Of a stretch of 38,526 bases of DNA, positions 25,016 to 33,031 are shown in pieces. Both the position numbers and the translations under genes were made by a program. A model generated the notes under the pieces. It was not told the DNA's origin, did not search any database, and saw only the letters and a program-made list of their open reading frames with translations. Each line of letters begins with the position of its first letter. Position 1 is the stretch's first letter. This DNA is from Streptomyces pseudogriseolus (GTDB lineage: Bacteria > Actinomycetota > Actinomycetes > Streptomycetales > Streptomycetaceae), in contig MUNG01000082.1 of the NCBI GenBank assembly GCA_002154585.1, forward strand, positions 1 through 38,526, in the 5' to 3' direction.

Positions 25016-26865
25016 CGGCGGCCACGACCGCACCGGTCCGCGACGAGGACGACGACCAGGCGACGCACAAGGACGGCGACCCCTTCGACCGGGACGTGCT
25101 GCCCACTCCCCCGGGCGCCACCGGCGCGCTGCTGCGCTCCCTGCTCGCGCCGATGCGCGGCCGGGTCGCCGTGGCCGCGCTGTTGCTGCTGCTCCAGCAG
25201 GCCGCCGTGCAGGCGGGCCCGCTGCTGGTGGCGTACGCGATCGACCGGGCGGTGCCCGCCTTCCGCGGGGACGACCACGGGCCGCTGATCGCGGTGGCGG
25301 TGGGCTATCTGCTGTGCGCGTCGGCGGCCGGGGCGCTGCAGTACGCGTTCATCACCGTCTCCGCGCGGGTCAGCCAGGACGTGCTGCTGGACCTGCGCGG
25401 GCGGATCTTCCGGCACGCGCAGGCGCTCAGCGTGGACTTCCACGAGCGCTACACCTCCGGGCGGCTGATCTCCCGCTCCACCACCGACGTCGAGTCGCTG
25501 CGGGAGCTGCTGGAGGAGGGCCTTCAGGAACTGGTGATGACGATCCTGTCGGCCGTGTACATCTCGGTGCTGCTGCTCTGGCTGGACCTGGGTCTGGGCG
25601 CGGTGGCGGTGGCGTCGTTCGTGCCGCTGTACCTGCTGGTGCGGTCCTACCAGCGGCGGGCGCAGCGGGTGTACCGGAGGCGGTCGACGGCGATCGCCGC
25701 GGTGATCGTGAAGTTCGTCGAGACGATGAACGGCATCCGCCCGGTGCGCGCCTTCCGCCGCGAGCAGGCCAACGACGCCGACTTCGCGGTGCTGAACCGG
25801 CGGCACGAGAAGACCAACGGCGACGCGCTGCTGGAGATGGCGCGCTACGTCGTGGGCTCCCGGGTGACCGCCAACACCACGGTCGCGCTGATCGTGCTGT
25901 GGGGCGCCTACCGGGTGGCCGGTCAGACGCTGGCGCTGGGTGTGCTGGCGGCGGCCGTGCTGTATCTGCGGCGGCTGTACGACCCGATCGACCGGCTCGG
26001 CATGTTCCTCAACTCCTACCAGTCGGCGGCGGCCTCGCTGGAGAAGATCGCCGGGCTGCTGGCGCAGACCCCGTCCGTGCCCGAGCCGACGTCCCCCCGC
26101 GAGCTCCCGGAGCGGCGCCCCGGACTCCCCGGCCGGGAGGTCGTCTTCGACGACGTGCGGTTCGCGTACCGCACCGGCGGCGAGGTGCTGCCCCGCTTCG
26201 GCCTCACCCTGCCGGCCGGGCAGACGGTCGCGGTCGTCGGCTCCACGGGCGCGGGCAAGTCGACGCTGGCTAAGCTGCTCGCCCGGTTCTACGACCCCTC
26301 CGACGGGCGCGTGCTGCTCGACGGCGTGGACCTGCGCGACCTGACGGGGCGGGATCTGCGGCGCGAGGTGGTGATGGTGACCCAGGAGGCGTTCCTGTTC
26401 TCCGGGACGGTCGCCGAGAACATCGCGATCGGCCGTCCGGAGGCCGGCCGGGAGGAGATCGAGCGGGCCGCCAAGGAGATCGGCGCGCACGACTTCATCG
26501 CCGCGCTGCCCGACGGCTACGACACCGACGTCCGCAAGCGCGGCGGCCGGATCTCGGCCGGTCAGCGCCAGTTGGTCGCCTTCGCGCGGGCGCTGCTCGC
26601 GGACCCCGCGGTGCTCATCCTCGACGAGGCGACCAGCTCGCTGGACATCCCCGGCGAGCGGGCGGTGCAGCGGGCCATGGCGACGGTGCTGAAGGGCCGT
26701 ACGGCGGTGGTGATCGCGCACCGGCTGTCGACCGTGGAGATCGCCGACCGGGTGCTGGTGATGGAGCACGGGCGGATCGTCGAGGACGGCACCCCGGACG
26801 AACTCATCGGTGGCACGGGCCGGTTCGCCGACCTGCACCGTGCCTGGCGGGACAGCCTGGCCTGA
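25012..26865 (+). CDS. ABC exporter half-transporter 2, partner of half-transporter 1
   Basis: 617-aa permease-ATPase fusion, translationally coupled to its partner by an ATGA overlap. It has a longer acidic cytoplasmic N-terminus (about residues 1-50) before the six-helix domain. The NBD is complete: Walker A GSTGAGKS (410-417), Q-loop Gln458, Walker B ending in Glu539 ([12 protein letters not shown]) and His570. The signature is ISAGQ (514-518), lacking one consensus Gly. Paired with half-transporter 1, the site made of its own Walker motifs and the partner's LSGGQ would be the hydrolytic one. The heterodimer likely exports a lipid, drug or peptide; nothing local identifies which. Confidence 0.95.
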   Translation: MTAATTAPVRDEDDDQATHKDGDPFDRDVLPTPPGATGALLRSLLAPMRGRVAVAALLLLLQQAAVQAGPLLVAYAIDRAVPAFRGDDHGPLIAVAVGYLLCASAAGALQYAFITVSARVSQDVLLDLRGRIFRHAQALSVDFHERYTSGRLISRSTTDVESLRELLEEGLQELVMTILSAVYISVLLLWLDLGLGAVAVASFVPLYLLVRSYQRRAQRVYRRRSTAIAAVIVKFVETMNGIRPVRAFRREQANDADFAVLNRRHEKTNGDALLEMARYVVGSRVTANTTVALIVLWGAYRVAGQTLALGVLAAAVLYLRRLYDPIDRLGMFLNSYQSAAASLEKIAGLLAQTPSVPEPTSPRELPERRPGLPGREVVFDDVRFAYRTGGEVLPRFGLTLPAGQTVAVVGSTGAGKSTLAKLLARFYDPSDGRVLLDGVDLRDLTGRDLRREVVMVTQEAFLFSGTVAENIAIGRPEAGREEIERAAKEIGAHDFIAALPDGYDTDVRKRGGRISAGQRQLVAFARALLADPAVLILDEATSSLDIPGERAVQRAMATVLKGRTAVVIAHRLSTVEIADRVLVMEHGRIVEDGTPDELIGGTGRFADLHRAWRDSLA

Positions 26866-26917
26866 CGACCGCCGTCGCGGGTCCGCGGGGTCCGCGCCCA
26901 GGGGGAGGGGAACCGAC

Positions 26918-28639
26918 GTGATCGACGCCTACGAGGACCCCGGCACGCCCGACGGGCGTGGCGGGGCCCGTTATCTGTGGTGGCTGGTGCGCCGGCAGCC
27001 GGGGCGCTGCGTGGCGGGGGCGGTGTACGGCAGCGTGTGGATGGTGCTGCTGGCGTCCACGCCGTACCTGATGTCCCGGGCGGTGGACGACGGGCTCCAG
27101 ACCGGCGACATGGCGGCGCTGGCCGACTGGGCCGCCGCCCTGGTCGGGGTGACCGCGTTCACCGCCTGGGTGAGCATGATGCGGCACCGCACCATGACGA
27201 AGGTCCGGATGGACGCCAACTTCCGCACGGTGAAGGTGGTCGTCGGGCACACGGTGCGGCTGGGCGCGGCGCTGGAGCGGCGGGCGGCGGCCGGGGAGGT
27301 CGTGACGATCGGCGTGGGCGACGTGCAGGTGATCGCGCAGGCGCTCACCGCCGTCGGGCCGGGGATCGGTGCGGTCGTGGCGTACGCGGCGGTGGCGGGG
27401 CTGCTGCTGGAGGTGTCGCCGCTGCTGGCCGCGGTGGTGCTGCTGGGGGTGCCGGTGATCGCGCTGGTGGTGGGGCCGCTGGCCGGGCGGCTCCAGGGCG
27501 CGGAGACGGAGTACCGGGAGCGGCAGGGTGTGCTGACCGCGCGGATCGGGGATCTCGCGGGCGGGCTGCGGGTGCTGAGCGGGCTCGGCGGCAAGGGGCT
27601 GGTCGCGGACGCGTTCCGCCGGGACTCGGGGCGGCTGCGGGAACAGGGCTACCGGGTGGGGGCGGTGACGAGCTGGATGCAGGCGCTGTCCGCGGGCCTG
27701 CCGACGCTGTTCCTCGCGGTGGTGACGTGGATCGCGGCGCGGCAGGCCGCGCAGGGGGACATCAGCATCGGCGAACTGGTCTCGGTGTACGGGTACGTGA
27801 CCATGCTGGTGTGGCCGGTGATGTTCCTGATCGAGTCCGGCTACTACCTCAGCCGGGGCGTGGTCGCGGCCGGCCGGGTGGCGGCCCTGCTGCGGATCCA
27901 GCCGCCGCCGGACGCGGCCACCGCCGACCCGCCGGCGGAGCCGTCCGCGCTGGAGGACCCGGAGTCCGGGGTGCGGGTGCTGCCGGGGCGGCTGACCGCG
28001 CTGGTGTGCGCCCGGCCGGCGGACGCGGCGGCCGTGGTGGACCGGCTGGGCCGGTACGCGCCGTCGGAGGTCACGTGGGGCGGGGTCCGGCTGGACGAGA
28101 TGGCGCTCGCCCGGGTGCGGGAGCGGATCCTGGTCGCCGATCCGGAGGCCGCGCTGTTCGCGGGCCCGCTGCGCGAGGTGGTCGCGGGCGGGTGCGAGGC
28201 GTCCGACGAGGAGGTGCTGGGCGCCCTGCACGCGGCGGCCGCCGACGACGTGGTGCGCGGGCTGCCCGGGGGACTGGACTCGGTGGTGTCGGCGCAGGGC
28301 CGCAGCCTGTCCGGCGGTCAGCGGCAGCGGGTGCGGCTGGCGCGGGCGCTGCTGGCCGGCCCGGAGGTGCTGCTGGCGGTGGAGCCGACCTCGGCGCTGG
28401 ACGCGCACACCGAGGCCCTGGTCGCCGGCCGGCTGCGCGCCGCGCGCGAGGGCCGTACGACGGTGCTGGCCACCACCTCGCCGCTGGTGCTGGACCGGGC
28501 CGACCGGGTGCTGTTCCTGGTGGACGGCAAGGTGGCGGCGAGCGGCGCCCACCGCGATCTGCTGGACGGCGAACCGGAGTACCGGCGCCTGGTGGCGAGG
28601 GACGCCGAGCAGGGCGTCGCCGAGGAGGTGGCGGGATGA
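26918..28639 (+). CDS. ABC exporter half-transporter 3 with dead ATP-binding motifs but intact LSGGQ
   Basis: 573 aa from GTG 26918 (GGGGGAGGGG upstream), 52 bp after the previous stop. The six-helix transmembrane domain covers about residues 20-320. In the NBD, the Walker A segment is VCARPADAA (363-371): the glycines and the P-loop Lys are missing. No Gln sits at the Q-loop (LVADPEAALF). Walker B is LLAVEPTSALD, with Val488 replacing the Mg-binding Asp while Glu489 remains. The H-loop position is Thr519 (LATTSPLV). Only the signature LSGGQ (464-468) and the D-loop SALD are preserved. This subunit should not bind ATP normally but can still complete its partner's site. It ends in an ATGA overlap with gene 4. 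Confidence 0.95.
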   Translation: MIDAYEDPGTPDGRGGARYLWWLVRRQPGRCVAGAVYGSVWMVLLASTPYLMSRAVDDGLQTGDMAALADWAAALVGVTAFTAWVSMMRHRTMTKVRMDANFRTVKVVVGHTVRLGAALERRAAAGEVVTIGVGDVQVIAQALTAVGPGIGAVVAYAAVAGLLLEVSPLLAAVVLLGVPVIALVVGPLAGRLQGAETEYRERQGVLTARIGDLAGGLRVLSGLGGKGLVADAFRRDSGRLREQGYRVGAVTSWMQALSAGLPTLFLAVVTWIAARQAAQGDISIGELVSVYGYVTMLVWPVMFLIESGYYLSRGVVAAGRVAALLRIQPPPDAATADPPAEPSALEDPESGVRVLPGRLTALVCARPADAAAVVDRLGRYAPSEVTWGGVRLDEMALARVRERILVADPEAALFAGPLREVVAGGCEASDEEVLGALHAAAADDVVRGLPGGLDSVVSAQGRSLSGGQRQRVRLARALLAGPEVLLAVEPTSALDAHTEALVAGRLRAAREGRTTVLATTSPLVLDRADRVLFLVDGKVAASGAHRDLLDGEPEYRRLVARDAEQGVAEEVAG

Positions 28640-30402
28640 ACGGGGAGCGGCTGCCGGTGGCGGAACCGGCCGATGTGCGCCGGGCGGCGGGCGAGCTGGT
28701 GCGGGCGGACGGCCGGGCCTTCGCGGGCGTGCTGGCGCTGAACGGGGCGGCGGCGCTCGCCGGTCTGGCCGGGCCGTGGCTGCTCGGGCGGATCGTCGAC
28801 GAGGTGCGGGCGGGCGGCGGGACCGCGGTGGTGGACCGGCTGGCCCCGGTCATCCTGGCGTGCGCGGTGGCGCAGCTGCTGCTGTCCCGCTGGGCCCGCT
28901 ACGTGGGGCACCGGTTCGGGGAGCGGACGCTGGCGCGGGTGCGGGAGCGGTTCGTGGACCGGGTGCTGGCGCTGCCGTCCGCGGTGGTGGAGCGTGCGGG
29001 CACCGGCGATCTGACGACGCGGGGCACGGCGGACGTGACGTCCGTGGGCACGACGCTGCGGGACGCCGGGCCGTCGCTGCTGGTCAACCTGGTGCAGTCG
29101 CTGTTCGTGGGGGCCGCGATCCTGGTCGTGGACCCGCTGCTGGGCGCGCTGGGGCTGCTGTGCCTGACGCCGATCCGGCTGGTGCTGCGCTGGTATCTGC
29201 GGCGGGCCCGGGACGCGTATCTGGCCGAGGGCGCGGCCAGTTCGGACGTGGCGGAGGTGGTCGCGTCGACGGCGGCCGGCGCCCGGACGGTGGAGGCGCT
29301 CCGGATGGAGGAGCGGCGGATCCGGGCGAGCCGGGAGGCGCTGGAGACGTCCCGCCGCACCCGTATGCGCACGCTGTTCCTGCGCTCGGTGTTCTTCCCG
29401 GTGGTCGAGCTGTCGTACATCGTGCCGGTGGCCGGGGTGCTGCTGTGCGGCGGCTGGCTGCACGAGCGGGGCGCGGTGAGCCTGGGCGCGGTGGTGGCGG
29501 CCTCGCTGTATCTGCTCCAGCTGAGCGGTCCGCTGGACGAGGTGCTGATGCGGATGGAGCAGCTCCAGTCGAGCGGCGCGTCGTTCGCGCGGGTGGAGGG
29601 TCTGGCCCGGGCGCCGCGCGCGGCCGGGCGCGGCGACGCCCCGGACCCGGCGGACGACCGGATCGACGTGACCGGCGTGCGGTACGCGTACGACGGGGGC
29701 GGCGAGGTGCTGCGCGGGGTGGATCTGACGGTGACGCCGGGCGAGCGGCTGGCGGTGGTGGGGCCGTCGGGCGCGGGCAAGACCACGCTGAGCCGGCTGC
29801 TGGCGGGGGTGGACGCGCCGGCCGCCGGGAGCGTGACCGTGGGCGGGGTGCCGGTGGCGTCGCTGGACCCGGAGCGGCTGCGCCGGCAGGTGGTGCTGGT
29901 GACGCAGGAGCACCATGTCTTCCTGGGGTCGGTCCGGGACAATCTGCGGATCGCCGCGCCGGACGCCGGGGACGAGGAGCTGTGGGCGGCGCTCGCGGTG
30001 GTGGGCGCGGACGGCTGGGTGCGGGAGCTGCCGCGCGGTCTGGACACCGAGCTGGGCGAGGGCGGTCACCCCACCGACGGCCCGCGGGCGCAGCAACTGG
30101 CGCTGGCGCGCGTGGTGCTGGCCGATCCGCACACGCTGGTCCTCGACGAGGCGACCGCGCTGCTCGACCCGGCGACCGCCCGGCACACCGAGCGCGCGCT
30201 GGCCGCCGTGCTGGAGGGCCGTACGGTCGTCGCCGTCGCGCACCGGCTGCACACCGCGCACGACGCGGACCGGGTGGCGGTGATGGAGGACGGCCGGCTC
30301 TCCGAACTGGGCACGCACGACGCGCTGGTGGCGGCGGACGGGGTGTACGCGGCGCTGTGGCGGTCCTGGCACGGGGACGGGCCGGCCGGCGGCACGCCGT
30401 AG
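28636..30402 (+). CDS. ABC exporter half-transporter 4 with intact ATP-binding motifs but destroyed signature
   Basis: 588 aa, coupled to half-transporter 3 by ATGA at 28636-28639. A six-helix transmembrane domain (about 30-320) leads to the NBD. Walker A GPSGAGKT (376-383, K382), Gln424, Walker B LVLDEATALLD (Glu505) and His536 are all present. The signature is PTDGPRAQQ (479-487), where LSGGQRQ is expected: Leu, Ser, one Gly and Gln are changed. The loss is exactly complementary to half-transporter 3, so the pair can form one complete ATP site and one empty site. Immediately followed by a 9-bp-stem hairpin, which ends the four-gene operon. Confidence 0.95.
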   Translation: MNGERLPVAEPADVRRAAGELVRADGRAFAGVLALNGAAALAGLAGPWLLGRIVDEVRAGGGTAVVDRLAPVILACAVAQLLLSRWARYVGHRFGERTLARVRERFVDRVLALPSAVVERAGTGDLTTRGTADVTSVGTTLRDAGPSLLVNLVQSLFVGAAILVVDPLLGALGLLCLTPIRLVLRWYLRRARDAYLAEGAASSDVAEVVASTAAGARTVEALRMEERRIRASREALETSRRTRMRTLFLRSVFFPVVELSYIVPVAGVLLCGGWLHERGAVSLGAVVAASLYLLQLSGPLDEVLMRMEQLQSSGASFARVEGLARAPRAAGRGDAPDPADDRIDVTGVRYAYDGGGEVLRGVDLTVTPGERLAVVGPSGAGKTTLSRLLAGVDAPAAGSVTVGGVPVASLDPERLRRQVVLVTQEHHVFLGSVRDNLRIAAPDAGDEELWAALAVVGADGWVRELPRGLDTELGEGGHPTDGPRAQQLALARVVLADPHTLVLDEATALLDPATARHTERALAAVLEGRTVVAVAHRLHTAHDADRVAVMEDGRLSELGTHDALVAADGVYAALWRSWHGDGPAGGTP

Positions 30403-30413
30403 GAACCGGTGTT

Positions 30414-30440
30414 CCGGGTCCGTCAAGGCGGCGGACCCGG
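30414..30440 (+). terminator. Terminator hairpin of the exporter operon
   Basis: CCGGGTCCG (30414-30422), 9-base loop, CGGACCCGG (30432-30440), starting 12 bases after the last exporter stop. No T-run. Confidence 0.6.
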
Positions 30441-30713
30441 CCGCCCGGAGCACGTCCCGCCCGCCGTCGTCCGATTGCCGGACACCCCCTCCCGCACACC
30501 GGACGGAATCCGGCCAACTTCTTGACGCGCTCCTGACAGAAAGCGCACTCCCCTGCCACTCTTCCCACGGCCGCTTCACAGCAACCCCACAGCCTCGGCT
30601 GCCCGTTGTGCGGCGGTCACTGCTCGAAGCACTTCCGTTCTGCCCGGCCGGCTGACCCGCCGGCCGGTCTCCCCAGGCCGCGCAACCCCGCGGCCCCGCA
30701 GAAGGAGTCAGCG
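30441..30713 (+). promoter_or_regulatory. Upstream region of the first metalloprotease, with conserved promoter
   Basis: No gene seen. It holds a promoter: box CGGCCAAC (30511-30518), 11 bases, CTCCTGACA (30530-30538; -35 CTGACA 30533-30538), 18 bases, CACTCTTCCC (30557-30566; -10 CACTCT). The same three blocks with the same spacings occur upstream of the second protease. A leader of about 150 bases would precede the TTG at 30714. Confidence 0.7.
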
Positions 30714-32759
30714 TTGAGAAGCAGGACGTCCCACAGACGCACCCCCCGCACCACGCAGCGCCGCGTCGCCGCCGTCGCCCTCGCCGGCGTGGCCGCGCTG
30801 ATCGCCACAGCCGTGCAGTCCGGCGCCGCCACCGCCGCCCCCGGCACGGCGCCGCGGACCGCGGGCTCCGCCGCGTCCGCCTCGGAGTCGGTCACGCTCA
30901 CCCCCGCCCAGCGTGCCGCGCTGATGCGCCAGGCGGACTCCGTCAAGGCCGAGACCGCCAAGGACCTCGGCCTCGGCGCGAAGGAGAAGCTCGTCGTCCG
31001 CGACGTCCTCAAGGACCGCGACGGCACCGTGCACGTCCGTTACGAGCGCACCTACGACGGGCTGCCCGTGCTCGGCGGCGACCTGGTCGTCCAGGGCGAC
31101 ACGGCCGGCGAGGCCGACAAGGTCGTGAAGGCCACCCGCGCCGCGGTGAAGCCCGCCACCACCGCCGCGACGGTGCCGGCCGCCAAGGCCGAGCAGCAGG
31201 CCCTGTCCGCCGCGAAGGCCGAGAAGGCCGCGGGCGCCGACGTCGACCGGGCCCCGCGCAAGGTGATCTGGGCGGCGGACGGCACGCCGGTCGTCGCGTA
31301 CGAGACGGTCGTCGGCGGCCTCCAGCACGACGGCACCCCGCAGGAGCTGCACGTCGTCACCGACGCCACCACCGGGGAGAAGCTGTACGAGTGGCAGGCC
31401 GTGCAGAACGGCACCGGCCACACCGTCTACAGCGGCACCGTCGACCTGACGACCACCCAGTCCGGGTCGTCGTACAACCTCACCGACGGGGCGCGCGGCG
31501 GGCACAGGACGTACAACCTCAACCGCGGCACCTCCGGCACCGGGACGCTGTTCTCCGGCTCCGACGACGTCTGGGGCAACGGCAGCCCCTCCAACGCCGA
31601 GTCGGCCGGCGCGGACGCCCACTACGGGGCGGCGCTGACCTGGGACTACTACAAGAACGTGCACGGCCGCAGCGGCATCCGCGGGGACGGCGTCGGCGCC
31701 TACTCCCGGGTCCACTACGGCAACAACTACGTCAACGCCTTCTGGTCGGACAGCTGCTTCTGCATGACGTACGGCGACGGCTCCGGCAACGCCAACCCGC
31801 TCACGTCCATCGACGTGGCCGCGCACGAGATGTCGCACGGCCTCACCTCGGCCACCGCGGGCCTGGTCTACAGCGGCGAGTCCGGCGGCCTCAACGAGGC
31901 GACCAGCGACATCTTCGGCTCGACCGTCGAGTTCTACGCGAACAACTCCTCCGACGTCGGTGACTACCTCATCGGCGAGGAGATCGACATCAACGGCGAC
32001 GGCACCCCGCTGCGCTACATGGACAAGCCGAGCAAGGACGGCCGGTCCAAGGACTCCTGGTACTCCGGCATCGGCTCGATCGACGTGCACTACTCGTCGG
32101 GCGTGGCGAACCACTTCTTCTACCTGCTGAGCGAGGGCAGCGGCACCAAGACCATCAACGGGGTCACCTACGACTCCCCCACCTCCGACGGCCTGCCGGT
32201 CACCGGCATCGGCCGCGCCAAGGCGGAGAAGATCTGGTTCCGCGCGCTCACCACGAAGTTCACCTCCACCACCAACTACGCGGCCGCCCGCACCGGCACC
32301 CTGGCGGCGACCGGTGAGCTGTACGGCACGGACGGCGCCGAGTACAAGGCGGTGCAGGACGCCTGGGCGGCCGTCAACGTCGGCGCCCGCTCCGGCGGTC
32401 CCGGGGGCGGCGGCACCACCTTCGAGTCCTCCGCCGACGTGGCGATCCCGGACGCCGGCGCCGCGGTGACGTCCCCGATCACCGTCACCGGCCGCACCGG
32501 CAACGCCCCGGCCAACCTCCAGGTCTCGGTGGACATCGTGCACACCTGGAGCGGTGACCTGGTGGTCGACCTGGTGGCCCCGGACGGCACGTCGTACCGG
32601 CTGCGCAACCGCACCGGCGGCTCCGCGGACGACATCAACGAGACGTACACGGTCAACGCGTCGTCGGAGACGGCCAACGGCACCTGGCAGCTGCGGGTGC
32701 AGGACGTGGCCCGTTACGACACCGGCTACATCAACGGCTGGAGCCTGACCTTCCCGTAG
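30714..32759 (+). CDS. Secreted M4 (thermolysin-family) metalloprotease with C-terminal P domain
   Basis: 681-aa prepro-enzyme. I start at TTG 30714 because GAAGGAG lies 5 bases upstream and a signal peptide follows (RRVAAVALAGVAALIATAV, cleavage near ATAAP). An FTP/PepSY-type propeptide of about 180 residues precedes the catalytic domain. Zn ligands are H371 and H375 in HEMSH, with E372 as base, and E395 in GGLNEATSD; the catalytic His is H459 in SIDVHYSSGVANHF. A Cys pair (SCFC, C348 and C350) may form a disulfide. A Gly-rich linker (561-567) leads to a P/Homo-B domain (about 570-681: VDIVHTWSGDLVVDLVAPDG). The paralog downstream lacks that domain. Extracellular protein degradation is the likely role. 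Confidence 0.95.
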   Translation: MRSRTSHRRTPRTTQRRVAAVALAGVAALIATAVQSGAATAAPGTAPRTAGSAASASESVTLTPAQRAALMRQADSVKAETAKDLGLGAKEKLVVRDVLKDRDGTVHVRYERTYDGLPVLGGDLVVQGDTAGEADKVVKATRAAVKPATTAATVPAAKAEQQALSAAKAEKAAGADVDRAPRKVIWAADGTPVVAYETVVGGLQHDGTPQELHVVTDATTGEKLYEWQAVQNGTGHTVYSGTVDLTTTQSGSSYNLTDGARGGHRTYNLNRGTSGTGTLFSGSDDVWGNGSPSNAESAGADAHYGAALTWDYYKNVHGRSGIRGDGVGAYSRVHYGNNYVNAFWSDSCFCMTYGDGSGNANPLTSIDVAAHEMSHGLTSATAGLVYSGESGGLNEATSDIFGSTVEFYANNSSDVGDYLIGEEIDINGDGTPLRYMDKPSKDGRSKDSWYSGIGSIDVHYSSGVANHFFYLLSEGSGTKTINGVTYDSPTSDGLPVTGIGRAKAEKIWFRALTTKFTSTTNYAAARTGTLAATGELYGTDGAEYKAVQDAWAAVNVGARSGGPGGGGTTFESSADVAIPDAGAAVTSPITVTGRTGNAPANLQVSVDIVHTWSGDLVVDLVAPDGTSYRLRNRTGGSADDINETYTVNASSETANGTWQLRVQDVARYDTGYINGWSLTFP

Positions 32760-32771
32760 ACGGACCCCGTC

Positions 32772-32820
32772 ACGGCGCCGTCCCGGGTGGTCATCGCCAC
32801 CCGGGACGGCGCCGTTTTTT
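32772..32820 (+). terminator. Rho-independent terminator of the first metalloprotease
   Basis: Perfect 19-bp stem (32772-32790 with 32797-32815), 6-base loop TCATCG, followed by a six-T run (32815-32820). The stem is 12 bases after the stop. It is the clearest intrinsic terminator in the window. Confidence 0.9.
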
Positions 32821-33031
32821 GCCGACCCCATACGCACCGCGGGTTGCCCCTTTGCCGAGGTCACGCGGGTTCACACGCACGCAATGTTCATCCGGACGTC
32901 GATTTTCGGCCAACGTCATCCACCCCTCCTGACATGTACGCGTCGCGGATGTCACTCTTCCCTCGCTCGGTGCACCACCCGGACGGCCCCCCACCGTCCG
33001 CATCCCCCACTCACCCCACGAGGAGCTTCGA
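32821..33031 (+). promoter_or_regulatory. Upstream region of the second metalloprotease, with conserved promoter
   Basis: Same promoter as for the first protease: CGGCCAAC (32907-32914), 11 bases, CTCCTGACA (32926-32934), 18 bases, CACTCTTCCC (32953-32962). The -35 is CTGACA (32929-32934) and the -10 CACTCT (32953-32958). The leader to GTG 33032 is about 70 bases. The surrounding sequence differs, so conservation is limited to the functional blocks. Confidence 0.7.

Noticed and set aside
26977-28635. A second reading frame giving an N-terminal extension to half-transporter 4
   Set aside because: The frame is open but encodes Gly/Arg-rich low-complexity residues out of frame with half-transporter 3. 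ATG 28636 with GGAGG upstream and the ATGA overlap give the true start.
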